Assembly (NCBI RefSeq): GCF_009711205.1
Contig: NZ_WMIG01000013.1
Coordinates: 48,508 to 112,507 of the forward strand
Reading direction: 5' to 3'
DNA: 64,000 nucleotides
Source of the DNA: Paracoccus litorisediminis
GTDB lineage: Bacteria > Pseudomonadota > Alphaproteobacteria > Rhodobacterales > Rhodobacteraceae
A program made the position numbers and the translations under genes. Below, piece by piece: positions 1-7,391 of this stretch (the stretch's first letter is position 1; the number at the start of each line of letters is the position of its first letter). Below the pieces are notes generated by a model. It saw only the letters and a program-made list of their open reading frames with translations, ran no database searches and was not told where the DNA came from.

Positions 1-77
1 TGTCATGTGAGAGACCCAACAATCGCTGGGGTTTTTCTCTGCGAGAGTTCTGGCGAGCCCCGAAATCGACCGAAAAT

Positions 78-98
78 GGCCCAAAAACGGGCCTTTTC
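78..98 (+). terminator. Rho-independent terminator
   Basis: GGCCC (78-82) and GGGCC (89-93) form a stem around an A-rich loop, followed by TTTTC. It probably ends a transcript entering from the left of the window and separates it from the gene run starting at 165. Confidence 0.6.
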
Positions 99-164
99 AA
101 AACACCGATGTGCTCCTCGTAGCGCGTCTATATTGCGGATATATGCCATTGGAGGCAGCAAAAC

Positions 165-497
165 ATGACCCTTGATCTACCCGTCCTGGACAGCTCGAAC
201 GACGACGGCTGGACCATCTACAACCTCCCGGAGCTGGCGGTGACGCGCCCGCCCTTCCGCGACCTTATTTACGTCGCCGCCGAGCTGGAGATCTGGGGTA
301 GCGAGCCGAAGAAGCCGGAGGTGCTCCTCAAGCTCGACAGCCGCCGGGTCGACCTCACCCGCTGCATAACCAAGAGCACGGAGCGCGCGATCGACGCCCA
401 TCTCTCGAAGCTCGGTTTCCGCGTCCTGTCGGTCTCGCCGCGCGAGGATGGCGCCCAGAGCCGCGACTGCATCATTTTCAACGTGGAGATCGAATGA
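165..497 (+). CDS. Unknown 110-residue protein
   Basis: I do not recognise this family. The product is a soluble-looking, mixed-charge protein with no signal peptide or membrane segment. The start is supported by GGAGG at 151-155, about ten bases before the ATG, and the gene follows a terminator hairpin, so it probably opens a transcript. Its stop overlaps the next start (ATGA, 494-497), making it the first member of a coupled run of six small genes reaching 1691. Codon use matches the neighbouring phage genes, which supports it being real. Function unknown; location among small early-type genes suggests a host-interaction role, which is only inference. Confidence 0.75.
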   Translation: MTLDLPVLDSSNDDGWTIYNLPELAVTRPPFRDLIYVAAELEIWGSEPKKPEVLLKLDSRRVDLTRCITKSTERAIDAHLSKLGFRVLSVSPREDGAQSRDCIIFNVEIE

Positions 498-742
498 TGA
501 CCCAGAGCCCGAAATACGAGATCCTGATCGGCTCGCTCGAAGCCGACGCCGACTTCCTGACCTGCGCGACGCTGCTTCCCGGCGACTATTCGACGCTCCG
601 CTACATGCGCGTCTCCACCGATCTGGTGGAGACCGTGACGGCCCCAGGCACGACGATCGGAGCCTTCATGTCCTCGGTTCGCGAACGCATCGAGGCGGGC
701 GAGGAAGTTCGCGGCGCGGAGCTGGTGAGGATCGGCGCATGA
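494..742 (+). CDS. Unknown 82-residue protein
   Basis: Small soluble protein without recognised domain. Two adjacent ATG codons (494 and 497) could serve as start; the first overlaps the preceding stop and translational coupling is likely. The end overlaps the start of the next gene at 739 by four bases. The C-terminal third is rich in Glu and Arg (residues 64-76) and predicted helical. No catalytic motif is visible. The tight ATGA-type packing on both sides and G/C-rich third positions support it as a genuine gene. It belongs to the 165-1691 run of small genes, none of which I can assign. Confidence 0.7.
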   Translation: MMTQSPKYEILIGSLEADADFLTCATLLPGDYSTLRYMRVSTDLVETVTAPGTTIGAFMSSVRERIEAGEEVRGAELVRIGA

Positions 743-909
743 CCAAGACCTACCCCTGCCACGGCTGCGGCAAGCAGTTCCCGGTCCATCTGCTGGACGC
801 GAAACCCGGCCCCGGCCCAGTCACCCCTGAAAACGAAAACGACGACTTCAACTGGCTCGGATGCAAGACCTGCTATGGGCCAGGATGGGTCGAAGGAGTC
901 CGAGAATGA
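739..909 (+). CDS. Small zinc-finger-like protein, 56 residues
   Basis: The product carries CHGCG (residues 7-11) and CKTC (residues 43-46), an arrangement of two Cys-x-x-Cys pairs typical of a small zinc ribbon that could bind nucleic acid or protein. The start at 739 was chosen because it overlaps the preceding stop (ATGA); a longer upstream reading in the same frame would overlap the previous gene entirely. The stop overlaps the ATG of the next gene at 906. Zinc binding is inferred from cysteine spacing; no family is recognised. A second zinc-ribbon protein is encoded on the opposite strand at 5350-5553. Confidence 0.65.
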   Translation: MTKTYPCHGCGKQFPVHLLDAKPGPGPVTPENENDDFNWLGCKTCYGPGWVEGVRE

Positions 910-1310
910 CCCTGACCCACCTACTGATCGAGACGGATCTCGAGAAGGCCAAAGACGGCCGCTGGGTGCTGCTGATCGAGCCGGATCTCGGCGCAAAATA
1001 CGAGGATGGCGCGCAGTGGGATCAGGACCATGTGCCTCCGGCGGTCATGGCGAAATGGATCGACGACGATGGCATGAAGTTCTGGGCGCATCTGCAATGC
1101 GCGCACCAGGGCGAGGGCTTCTCGATCCACAGCGCCAAGGGTTTTGTCGAGCTGTCGGATCTGGGGCTCGACGAGGAAGAACCTGATGAGCCCTATATTG
1201 AGGTCGCCTCCGACGGCACGGCGGAGCTGGTTCACCCCGACGGTCAGCGCGAGCCCGCGCCGGATGGCTGGGAGAGCATGACCAACCTCAAGGCGGAGCG
1301 GCTGGCATGA
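906..1310 (+). CDS. Unknown acidic 134-residue protein
   Basis: Unrecognised soluble protein. The start at 906 overlaps the preceding stop (ATGA) and a further in-frame ATG at 861 lies inside the previous gene, so I prefer 906. The C-terminal part is strongly acidic and Pro-rich (a DEEEPDEPY segment near residue 95) with a repeated 'SDG / PDG' turn pattern, suggesting an exposed loop region after a compact N-terminal domain. No membrane segment, metal-binding or catalytic motif. Its end overlaps the next gene at 1307 by four bases, consistent with one polycistronic message. Confidence 0.7.
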   Translation: MTLTHLLIETDLEKAKDGRWVLLIEPDLGAKYEDGAQWDQDHVPPAVMAKWIDDDGMKFWAHLQCAHQGEGFSIHSAKGFVELSDLGLDEEEPDEPYIEVASDGTAELVHPDGQREPAPDGWESMTNLKAERLA

Positions 1311-1504
1311 GCAATACGGATTTCTTCACCGTGACGCCCTCAAACGAGCCCACCCAGGAGGAATTAGAACAGATACTGGCTGAAAACAGAAAGCGGGAGG
1401 TCGAAAGCGGATGCCCCTGGGTCGGTATCAAGGACGGCGACCCTCGCATCCACTACTACACGGACGCCGAGGCGCTCCAGCACATCAAGAAGAACTCTGG
1501 ATAG
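1307..1504 (+). CDS. Unknown 65-residue protein
   Basis: Short hydrophilic protein, unrecognised. It starts on an ATGA overlap with the preceding gene. A Glu-rich predicted helix (residues 15-33) is followed by a compact segment containing a single Cys and a Tyr pair (HYYTDAEA). The overlap with the upstream gene and normal phage codon use argue that it is translated. No function can be proposed. Confidence 0.6.
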   Translation: MSNTDFFTVTPSNEPTQEELEQILAENRKREVESGCPWVGIKDGDPRIHYYTDAEALQHIKKNSG

Positions 1505-1511
1505 GTGAGCA

Positions 1512-1691
1512 ATGATCTCCGAAGATGATGTCATCCGCGCCTACCGGAACGCTCTGCGTTGCAGGGCGCGCCGCATTCGGATCGAAGACGCGAGGGGCGA
1601 GGAGACAGCCGCTCAGGCTGACGAGCGGCTGGAGGCGGTTTGCTACCACGACACCCTCGAAATCCAATACCTCGCTCAAGGAGCCGTCTGA
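1512..1691 (+). CDS. Unknown 59-residue Arg-rich protein
   Basis: A small open frame starting at ATG 1512, seven bases after the previous stop, with a weak GGTGAG Shine-Dalgarno at 1505-1509. The protein is helical and charged, with an Arg-rich stretch (residues 16-28) and an acidic C-terminal half, reminiscent of small phage accessory proteins but matching no family I know. It is the last gene of the run that began at 165 and is followed after 38 bases by the first family A palindrome, which starts the next unit. Confidence 0.6.
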   Translation: MISEDDVIRAYRNALRCRARRIRIEDARGEETAAQADERLEAVCYHDTLEIQYLAQGAV

Positions 1692-1728
1692 TGATCGACC
1701 GCCTCGGCTGAACCCGCCCGACTCATAT

Positions 1729-1756
1729 GCCTATCTAGGCTAAAACCTAGATAGGC
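1729..1756 (+). promoter_or_regulatory. Family A palindrome, copy 1
   Basis: Perfect 11-bp arms (GCCTATCTAGG and its complement) around a CTAAAA centre. It lies 43 bases before the SleB-type gene start at 1799. The centre resembles a -10 box, so it may be a promoter with an overlapping operator. Confidence 0.8.
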
Positions 1757-1798
1757 AACGGCGCAAGGCAAGCAAGCGCCCCTATGAGAGGTGAAGAA

Positions 1799-2341
1799 AT
1801 GAACTTCGAGCCCATGATGAAAATGATGAGCCTGTCGTCCATCGGGTTGATGATCTGGATCGCGGCCCAGACCTTTACGCCACCCAAGGAGGTGGTCGTT
1901 TACGTCGAAGTCCCGGCCCCGGTCGTCGTCACTCAGGTCATCCACGCGCCCATTAGCACCGCGCGCCCGGCGCCGCGTCCCGACAGTCTCTGCCTCGCCC
2001 TGAACATCTACCACGAGGCCCGCGGCGAGCCCTTGAAGGGCCAGGTCGCCGTCGGACAGGTGACGCTCAACCGGGCCGCCGTCGCATACAAGGGCGCAAG
2101 CAGCGTCTGCGACACGGTGTTCGCGCGGAAGCAGTTCTCATGGACGCATGAAGATCCACGGCAGCCGAGCGGCGCGGAGCTGCGCCCCAGCCTCGATCTC
2201 GCGCGGAAGATCCTCGCTGGCCGCTACATCGACCGGACTCACGGCGCGCTCCATTACTACAACCCGCACAAGGTCGATGCGTGGTGGGCCGACTCCTATG
2301 CTGAGGTCGCCGTGCTTGGGAACCATCGCTTCATGCGCTGA
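1799..2341 (+). CDS. SleB-type cell-wall hydrolase
   Basis: Peptidoglycan hydrolase of the SleB/CwlJ family (Hydrolase_2). Residues 10-26 form a hydrophobic membrane anchor or signal segment, residues 30-62 a Pro/Val-rich linker, and the catalytic domain runs from about 64 to 180. The diagnostic NIYHEARGE (69-77) contains the expected catalytic Glu73, followed by GQVAVGQVTLNRA, the QFSW motif (112-115) and HYYNP (152-156). I chose ATG 1799 because AGAGGTGA stands just upstream; an in-frame ATG at 1784 is possible. It is far from the lysis cassette at 58.5-60.7 kb, so a role in entry, cell-wall remodelling or late lysis cannot be decided. It has its own family A element upstream. Confidence 0.85.
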   Translation: MNFEPMMKMMSLSSIGLMIWIAAQTFTPPKEVVVYVEVPAPVVVTQVIHAPISTARPAPRPDSLCLALNIYHEARGEPLKGQVAVGQVTLNRAAVAYKGASSVCDTVFARKQFSWTHEDPRQPSGAELRPSLDLARKILAGRYIDRTHGALHYYNPHKVDAWWADSYAEVAVLGNHRFMR

Positions 2342-2357
2342 TCCGCGCGACCTATTT

Positions 2358-2385
2358 GCCTACCTAGGCTATAACCTATCTAGGC
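2358..2385 (+). promoter_or_regulatory. Family A palindrome, copy 2
   Basis: GCCTACCTAGG, CTATAA centre, then CCTATCTAGGC; one arm position differs from perfect symmetry. The preceding bases CCTATTT match the upstream conserved half-site CCTATCT seen in other copies. It ends 24 bases before the ATG at 2409. Confidence 0.8.
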
Positions 2386-2408
2386 ACCAACCTAATCACG
2401 GAGAGAAT

Positions 2409-2654
2409 ATGAACATGCTGCAACTTGTCGGGGCCATCATGGTCGCATGGGTGATCTTTTCCATGATCGCCTCGATCTATAACGCCTCGGGCGTCGGCCG
2501 CGACGATAGCGATCCCGCCACAGGAACGCGCTCCGGTATGCGCGTCCACACCGACCATCTGACCGGAATCCAGTATCTGAGCGGGCCGAAAGGCGGGCTT
2601 ATGATGCGCGTCGATACCGAGGGCCGGCCGATCCTTGCTAAGGAGGTCGGGTGA
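2409..2654 (+). CDS. Small membrane protein, DUF6440-like tail
   Basis: The first 25 residues form one hydrophobic helix (VGAIMVAWVIFSMIASIY), probably a membrane anchor with the rest cytoplasmic. The C-terminal half (TGIQYLSGPKGGLMMRVD) resembles the short DUF6440 fold found in many phage and bacterial small proteins; this match is from memory and moderate. The start follows GGAGAG by a few bases, downstream of a family A palindrome. The next gene begins directly after its stop (2655). Function unknown; such anchored small proteins could act at the host envelope, which is speculation. Confidence 0.65.
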   Translation: MNMLQLVGAIMVAWVIFSMIASIYNASGVGRDDSDPATGTRSGMRVHTDHLTGIQYLSGPKGGLMMRVDTEGRPILAKEVG

Positions 2655-3296
2655 ATGGGCATACGGATGAAGGTGGCCGTCGGATACGGCCTCGACCTGA
2701 CCGGGTTGAACACCGAGTTCATCTCCGACTTCGCGAACATGGAGTGTGCGGATCTGTTCAGCGCCTTCGTCGCGGGCGCTCTAGCAAGCGCCGAGGAGCG
2801 CGACGACCTTCAAGACAAGATGTCCATCGGTTTCGCGATGGGCACGCCTCACCATCAGCCGGAAGAGCCGCCTCCGAGCGCGTTCTATCAGGTGACGGAA
2901 TACGATCGGGAGTTCGCCTTCGCAGACAAGCTCCTGCTCTACCCGCTCGGATACAAGAAAAGCTGGTCGCGCTACGGGAACCACCTGGATGCCTTCATCC
3001 ATGAGGCATACCAGAAGCCGGGCGAGTTCGATCTGGTATCCGAGTGGCGCGAGAAACCGGGCACGCTCTACCCATTCTCCGGCAGCCTGATGCGCGCCAA
3101 CCCTGAGAAGCCGCTCGGCATCGAAACCTACTGGGTGCCCTGCTACATGGACCGCCCGGAGCACCGTGACGCGGCCCCTGCCCCGCCGATGCACCTCTGG
3201 CACATGATCCGCCACCTGGAGCTGACCAGGACGGATGCCGAGACCACGGCGGCCTTCCTGTCGCTGCGTCCCACCTTCATGCGGTGGTGGAGTTGA
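2655..3296 (+). CDS. Unknown 213-residue protein
   Basis: Soluble protein not assigned to a family. The start immediately follows the preceding stop, with AAGGAGG at about 2640-2646 serving as ribosome-binding site; a second ATG four codons in is possible. It contains several aromatic clusters (WSRYGNH, ETYWVPCYM, HLWHMIRHLE) and a histidine-containing segment near residues 66-70, but no arrangement that identifies an enzyme. It is co-transcribed with the membrane protein upstream and followed by a 63-bp gap before the next gene. Confidence 0.7.
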   Translation: MGIRMKVAVGYGLDLTGLNTEFISDFANMECADLFSAFVAGALASAEERDDLQDKMSIGFAMGTPHHQPEEPPPSAFYQVTEYDREFAFADKLLLYPLGYKKSWSRYGNHLDAFIHEAYQKPGEFDLVSEWREKPGTLYPFSGSLMRANPEKPLGIETYWVPCYMDRPEHRDAAPAPPMHLWHMIRHLELTRTDAETTAAFLSLRPTFMRWWS

Positions 3297-3359
3297 TGGT
3301 AGCTCCGCGACGGTGCAGAGATTACCCGCAACAGATGCAAAGCAGCGGAGAGGGTCGAA

Positions 3360-3995
3360 ATGGCCGGTAATGCGAGACTGTCAAAGCCTAGACAAGGCCC
3401 GCCCCGGCCCCGTCAGGTCAGGCTCTTGGAAAAGATCATAGCCGCGACAGCCCGCCATCAGGCCGCTGCGGAGGATCGAGAGGATCGGGAACGGCGCCGG
3501 ATCGAGGAGCGTCTGGCGAAGAAGCGAGAGCGGGAGGAGCGCAAGAAGCAGGGTATCCGCGCCCAGAGCGAGGCGCGGGAGAATTCGCAGAAACGACGCG
3601 AGGATGCGCACAGGAGAATCACTGAGGAAATCGCGTCGGTGGTTGACGATGTAGGAATCAGGGCTGGCTTGCAGACGGTTGCGGATGAGGCAGCCAAGCG
3701 AGGCTTCACCACCGTCAGAGGGCAGGCATGGACCAGGCAAAACCTTCACCCTGTCTATCAAGCTGCGGTTCGCCTTCTCTCGGATCAAAAGCGCCTTGTC
3801 GCCCTTGTGCGTAAAGATCCTCAAGGGCTCTACATCAAGAATTTCGGCGCGGGTAAGGATTACCGACCGGGCGCTGATGGTGACGGAGGCTTGGAGCAGG
3901 GCGATAGCGTCCGAGTCTCCTACACTCCCGGCGAGGCCCTTCTGATCGTTCTTCCCGACGGTCGCGAGATCCACTGGCCCGTCGAAGATAGGTAG
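3360..3995 (+). CDS. Coiled-coil protein with recombinase-like helix-turn segment
   Basis: Residues 25-95 are an uninterrupted Arg/Lys/Glu-rich helix, very likely coiled coil. Residues 98-135 (ADEAAKRGFTTVRG...WTRQNL) resemble the short segment found in the DNA-binding part of large serine recombinases and related invertase tails, but there is no catalytic domain, so it is not a recombinase itself. The C-terminal 50 residues are a separate Gly/Asp-rich domain. GGAGAGG precedes the ATG. The gene ends just before a strong terminator (4039-4067). It could bind DNA; that is inference from the basic coil and the helical segment. Confidence 0.65.
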   Translation: MAGNARLSKPRQGPPRPRQVRLLEKIIAATARHQAAAEDREDRERRRIEERLAKKREREERKKQGIRAQSEARENSQKRREDAHRRITEEIASVVDDVGIRAGLQTVADEAAKRGFTTVRGQAWTRQNLHPVYQAAVRLLSDQKRLVALVRKDPQGLYIKNFGAGKDYRPGADGDGGLEQGDSVRVSYTPGEALLIVLPDGREIHWPVEDR

Positions 3996-4038
3996 TCATG
4001 GTCGAGCCCGCTATCGGACCAACAAGACCAGCCACACA

Positions 4039-4067
4039 ACGCCGCCCTGTAAGAGGCGGCGTTTTTC
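4039..4067 (+). terminator. Rho-independent terminator
   Basis: ACGCCGCC (4039-4046) pairs with GGCGGCGT (4055-4062) around an eight-base loop and is followed by TTTTTC. It closes the unit ending with the coiled-coil gene at 3995. Confidence 0.85.
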
Positions 4068-4107
4068 GTTTCCGCCACCAAACTTTCGTAACCCGTGCGA
4101 CCTATCG

Positions 4108-4135
4108 GCCTATCTAGGCTAAAACCTAGATAGGC
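4108..4135 (+). promoter_or_regulatory. Family A palindrome, copy 3
   Basis: Identical to copy 1: GCCTATCTAGG arms around CTAAAA, perfect symmetry. It is preceded by CGACCTATC, the extra upstream half-site, and lies 24 bases before the preferred start at 4159, just after a terminator. Confidence 0.8.
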
Positions 4136-4158
4136 AAAACGAAATGAGGCAGCGCGAG

Positions 4159-4569
4159 ATGAACACCCTCCAATACAAGATCACCGCCAAATCGCAGGAC
4201 TTTCTGCACCGTCTCCATATCTTCACGGTGATCGGCGACCCTGCAAGCGGCATCGAGCGTGCCAGGGCGGAGGCCAAGGAGCGCGGCCTTGACGCGAACC
4301 TCTCGGGCTTCCGCGCCGAGCTGGTGGTGGACACCACGCGCCTCTACCGCACGCGCTCCGGCAAGAAGGTTCAGATCCACGGCGTCACGCTCCACAACTC
4401 CGTCGGCAACGAGGTGAGCTGTCCGATCAAGTGCTCGATCCGCGCTGACAAGCCCCGCGCTCGGTCCCGCTACGCCATCCTGACCATCGACGGGCGGCGC
4501 GGCATCTTCGGCAAGCCCGAGCATGGCGACGACATTGTGGGCTTCTGGAATGACGAGGTGGCGGCATGA
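4159..4569 (+). CDS. Unknown 136-residue protein
   Basis: Unrecognised soluble, basic protein with predicted beta-strands in its second half (residues 50-115), where RYAILTIDGRRGIFG could form a hairpin. Two starts are possible: 4144 and 4159. I prefer 4159 because its distance from the palindrome (24 bases) matches copy 2 and because the ATGAGG at 4144 then provides a Shine-Dalgarno, the same layout as the SleB gene. The stop overlaps the next start at 4566. It heads a coupled set of four small genes to 5076. Confidence 0.65.
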   Translation: MNTLQYKITAKSQDFLHRLHIFTVIGDPASGIERARAEAKERGLDANLSGFRAELVVDTTRLYRTRSGKKVQIHGVTLHNSVGNEVSCPIKCSIRADKPRARSRYAILTIDGRRGIFGKPEHGDDIVGFWNDEVAA

Positions 4570-4745
4570 GCATGGATCGCATCGAGTTCCTGCAGAACGA
4601 AGTCGTCACCCTGGACCGGGACATCGCCGCCATCACGCGGAGCATCGAACTGGGCGCCAGGCCGAAGAACCCGCCGACCCGGCTGGTCAAGCGCAAGATC
4701 CAGATCCAGGGCGAGATCCTGGCCCTGCGGAGGATGGCGGCATGA
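4566..4745 (+). CDS. Unknown 59-residue helical protein
   Basis: Starts on an ATGA overlap with the preceding gene. The product is almost entirely helical with a heptad-like pattern (residues 5-30 and 40-57) and a Pro-Pro break between, suggesting a short helical hairpin or coiled coil. It ends on an ATGA overlap with the next gene. Both junctions and its composition support translation. No family recognised. Confidence 0.65.
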   Translation: MSMDRIEFLQNEVVTLDRDIAAITRSIELGARPKNPPTRLVKRKIQIQGEILALRRMAA

Positions 4746-4912
4746 CTGACAAACAGATGAAGGAGCGCCTCGAGGATCTGCTCAACCGCACCCGCGCGGG
4801 CCTGGACTACCAGATAGCTCGGGAGGCCGTGATCAGACGGATCAAGGCAGATTACCTGCAAGAGTGCCAGAGTATCCGCCGGCAGCTCCTCGAGTTGGAG
4901 AAGCGTGCATGA
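4742..4912 (+). CDS. Unknown 56-residue helical protein
   Basis: Short, charged, predicted all-helical protein (many Arg, Lys, Glu, Leu), overlapping the genes on both sides by four bases. A longer in-frame reading exists upstream, but it would run inside the two preceding genes, so the ATG at 4742 was chosen. Its similarity in size and style to the 4566 product suggests the two may form a helical pair; this is a guess from composition only. Confidence 0.6.
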   Translation: MTDKQMKERLEDLLNRTRAGLDYQIAREAVIRRIKADYLQECQSIRRQLLELEKRA

Positions 4913-5076
4913 CGCTGATGGGAAAGACGCGCTACCGCGCCAGCCGTTCGTGGTTCTCGAAGCCGAAGGTCATCCTTCAGGTTCTTGTGTCCGATCGCGA
5001 CCATCACGGCGACCTCTATGCCTATTGGAAGGACGCCACGATCGAGGATCTTACCATGCTGGAGAAGCAGCCGTGA
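4909..5076 (+). CDS. Unknown 55-residue protein
   Basis: Starts on an ATGA overlap with the preceding gene. The N-terminal half is basic (MGKTRYRASRSW), the C-terminal half acidic with a predicted beta pair. It is the last gene of the 4159-5076 set; the message then runs into the hairpins at 5275-5337. Function unknown. Confidence 0.6.
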   Translation: MTLMGKTRYRASRSWFSKPKVILQVLVSDRDHHGDLYAYWKDATIEDLTMLEKQP

Positions 5077-5274
5077 CGCTCCGGTCCGAAGCGATGAGGG
5101 TCTGACAAAGGATAGAGCGGCCGCAGCTCTTGGGTGTTCGTCTTCCCAGAAAGCGGTGCGATTACTCGGCGAGTGCGCGGCCTTTGTAGGGCCATAACCC
5201 CGAGACGGCGCGGTTCGGCTGAAATCTCGCGGACGCGGCGCAGGGTGCCATGCCTTGAAAGCAGGGGCATTCAC

Positions 5275-5337
5275 AGAGGGCTTTCTCAGGCAGCCCTCTC
5301 GGCCGCTGGGGTGCGCCAACACCCCAGCGGCTTTCTC
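5275..5337. terminator. Double hairpin between convergent genes
   Basis: Two stems in a row: AGAGGGCT (5275-5282) with AGCCCTCT (5292-5299), and a perfect 12-bp stem GCCGCTGGGGTG (5302-5313) with its complement (5320-5331), followed by TTTCTC. It stands between the rightward set ending at 5076 and the leftward gene ending at 5350, so it may stop both. The 5077-5274 stretch before it shows no convincing gene. Confidence 0.75.
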
Positions 5338-5349
5338 ATGGCCGGGCGC

Positions 5350-5553
5350 TCAGTCCCGCGGATCACCCTTGAAGGCGCGCACCCAGATCGGCCGCACCTC
5401 GATCGCCCCATCACCGGCGATGCGTCCACAGGCCGAGCAGCGGAAGGTCTTTCGTGAAAACGAGGACTGCGGATGCTCAGGGAGCTGCAGGACCGCTCTA
5501 TGCCCGCAGGCGCAGGTCAGGATCACGTCGAAGTAGTCTCTCGCGCCGCTCAT
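5350..5553 (-). CDS. Small zinc-ribbon protein
   Basis: A 67-residue protein with two Cys pairs: CACGH (residues 14-18) and CSAC (40-43), separated by about 22 residues, the classic spacing of a treble-clef or zinc-ribbon fold. The rest is polar with Arg/Pro. It is encoded opposite to its neighbours and ends 13 bases from the double hairpin. The cysteine pattern is hard to explain by chance in a shadow frame, so I consider it real. Zinc binding and nucleic-acid or protein contact are inferred. The Shine-Dalgarno is weak, so its expression may be low. Confidence 0.65.
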   Translation of the reverse strand: MSGARDYFDVILTCACGHRAVLQLPEHPQSSFSRKTFRCSACGRIAGDGAIEVRPIWVRAFKGDPRD

Positions 5554-5734
5554 CAGGGGTCGTTCCGCTTCGCGCTCAAAGAGAACAATTATGGAACATC
5601 AACCTGTCGGCGACAACCCGCGCAAACGATTACATATGGGCCACACTCGCCCCGCCGGCCGTCTCAAAGGGTAGTATGCCACCAAGTAAGCGCTACATAC
5701 ATACCTCCCTCAAAGAAGAAGAAGGCACTCGCCC

Positions 5735-6088
5735 ATGAAGATCGGCAACCTCATTGAAGCAGCCATTGCGCTCCATGACGGAAGCAAGGAGTTCAACCTC
5801 AACTATGCCACCCGCTTCTGCGCCCACGGCCAGGAGCGCCTGAGCTGGAGCGCCAGCATCGGATCGCTGCACCACCAGCCGGACCTCCCCGCGCGCGGCC
5901 GGGTCTTCGAGGCAGAAGGCGACACCGCAGAGGAGGCGCTCGGCAATCTGATCCAGGCTCAGATCACCCACCTGAAAGAGACCTCGAAGCACCGGATCGG
6001 CGACCGCCGCACCGTGAAGGCTCTCTCCGCATCCAATGATCGCGACACGCCAAAGAAGGCCGGCAAGGAGAAGTCGAGCAGCTCCTGA
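5735..6088 (+). CDS. Unknown 117-residue protein
   Basis: Soluble protein with an alpha/beta N-terminal 80 residues and a basic, Ser/Lys-rich tail (KKAGKEKSSSS). GAAGAAGAAGG stands a few bases before the ATG. It has no family A element and stands alone between the convergent zinc-ribbon gene and the long non-coding region. The basic tail suggests contact with nucleic acid, but no DNA-binding fold is identifiable. Family unknown. Confidence 0.65.
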   Translation: MKIGNLIEAAIALHDGSKEFNLNYATRFCAHGQERLSWSASIGSLHHQPDLPARGRVFEAEGDTAEEALGNLIQAQITHLKETSKHRIGDRRTVKALSASNDRDTPKKAGKEKSSSS

Positions 6089-6109
6089 CGGCCCTGCCCT
6101 GTTACACCT

Positions 6110-6337
6110 TGAGACTTTTCGGACGAATGTGTCTCACCCTGGATCGGAAATGTCTCACCAATGGGCCGTTTTCGATCCTTTTTCGTATCGCAAAAGCGAT
6201 CCTGACCGCGACACAAGCGGGTCAAAAACACCCCAAAGTCTCACAAACCCCAGCAAATGCAGGGCCTCGATCCAGAGGCGATCAAATGTGAGACACCAAA
6301 ACGCCCTTTTCCAGATTTTCCGACCGAAAAGTCTCAC
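6110..6337. repeat. GTCTCAC heptamer cluster (iteron-like)
   Basis: Exact GTCTCAC occurs at 6131, 6152, 6238 and 6331, and its complement at 6288, with a partial TGAGAC at 6110. Several are flanked by T on the left and C on the right (TGTCTCACC). Such clustering is far beyond chance for a heptamer and resembles iterons or a regulator-binding array. Confidence 0.6.
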
Positions 6338-6470
6338 CTCGAGGACCAGATCGAAATCCACCGGAGGTAATCGAAGCAGAGGAGCCGGATCTGACACCAG
6401 GAGAAGAGTCGACACAGAGGAGCCGAGCCGCACCACATTCGGCCGGAGACATCCATCCACACCTCTTTCC

Positions 6471-6535
6471 TAATCCGCCTCGGCTATACTTATTCTTCTC
6501 TTAGGAAAGACATTACGTATAGGCGAAGCGGATTA
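6471..6535. repeat. Family C long inverted repeat, copy 1
   Basis: Left arm 6471-6489 (TAATCCGCCTCGGCTATAC) and right arm 6517-6535 pair over 19 positions with two mismatches, enclosing an A+T-rich 27-base centre. The right arm is followed by GGAAA as in the other copies. No open frame crosses it. Confidence 0.75.
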
Positions 6536-6819
6536 GGAAACGCTCCGGCTAGACAAGACACCGACCACGCCCATCCTCATAGGAAAAGACCTAGAGGAAA
6601 GCCTCGGCCGACAGACACATGCAGCTCTCCGGCTCACATCCATCAAACACCAGGAAAAACAGGCCGTAGAGCGCCTTCAGGCTATCCCGGCCACACAGGT
6701 AGCCAAGACACCAGAGGAGCTGCCTACAGCCTCACTACAGAGGCTCCCAGGCAGATGCCTGCCTAGGCCGATAGGCATGCCCCGGCCAAGACACCAGACA
6801 GATCAGAAAACGGGGAACG

Positions 6820-7080
6820 GGCAGCTCTCCTGCACAAGAGAAATGACCAGAGGGAAAGGACGCACAAGGGAGAGGAAAGCTCAGAGGGAAACGGATGCAG
6901 GAGAAGGAAGAGGAGGATGCCTGAAGGAGCGGACCTAGAGAGGGAGGAGATCCATAGAGGAGCGCGAGCGTGAGGGCATAGGGAAGGAAGAAGCCCTAAG
7001 AGGAAAACCCCAGAGAGGAAAGAGGTCGAAAGGAGCGATCCTAGGAGTGGGAGGTGACTGAGGAGTGGAAACGTAAGGGT
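6820..7080 (+). other. Purine-rich, AGGA-dense tract
   Basis: The plus strand is dominated by A and G. By eye, 6841-7080 holds about 14 AGGA tetramers, many as GAGGA or GGAGG. No gene is evident. On RNA it would present many Shine-Dalgarno-like sites; as DNA it could form a purine-pyrimidine structure. Confidence 0.5.
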
Positions 7081-7363
7081 GGAGGGTTCGAGCGCAAACG
7101 CCTCCAATTCCTCCCCACGCCCATCATAACCGATCCTCCACTCCACCATCCGGCCGAGGAAACGGGGAACGGGGGCACTTTTGCCCATTGAGGGATGACG
7201 CAGGGATTGGACACGCCCTGCCCTGCTCCACCGCCCGGTCCCACCTGGGGCATCCGATCCGTTTCCGCCCCGGTCCCTGCCCTGCCCCATCCCGACATCG
7301 AGGAGGCGGAGAGGAGCTGGAGTGGGATCGACCGCCCGGCCGCACAACCCAGCGGCGCTACCT

Positions 7364-7391
7364 GCCTACCTAGGCTAAAACCTACCTAGGC
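7364..7391 (+). promoter_or_regulatory. Family A palindrome, copy 4
   Basis: GCCTACCTAGG, CTAAAA, CCTACCTAGGC. It lies 28 bases before the ATG at 7419 and is preceded by ACCT, part of the upstream half-site. Confidence 0.8.

Noticed and set aside
5098..5197. Possible short gene encoding DRAAAALGCSSSQKAVRLLG
   Set aside because: No start codon with a ribosome-binding site in frame; the sequence is plausible as protein but unsupported, perhaps a remnant.
6763..7347. Leftward 194-codon frame in the gene-free region
   Set aside because: Leu/Ser/Pro low-complexity sequence arising from the purine-rich tract; codon use unlike phage genes and no Shine-Dalgarno.
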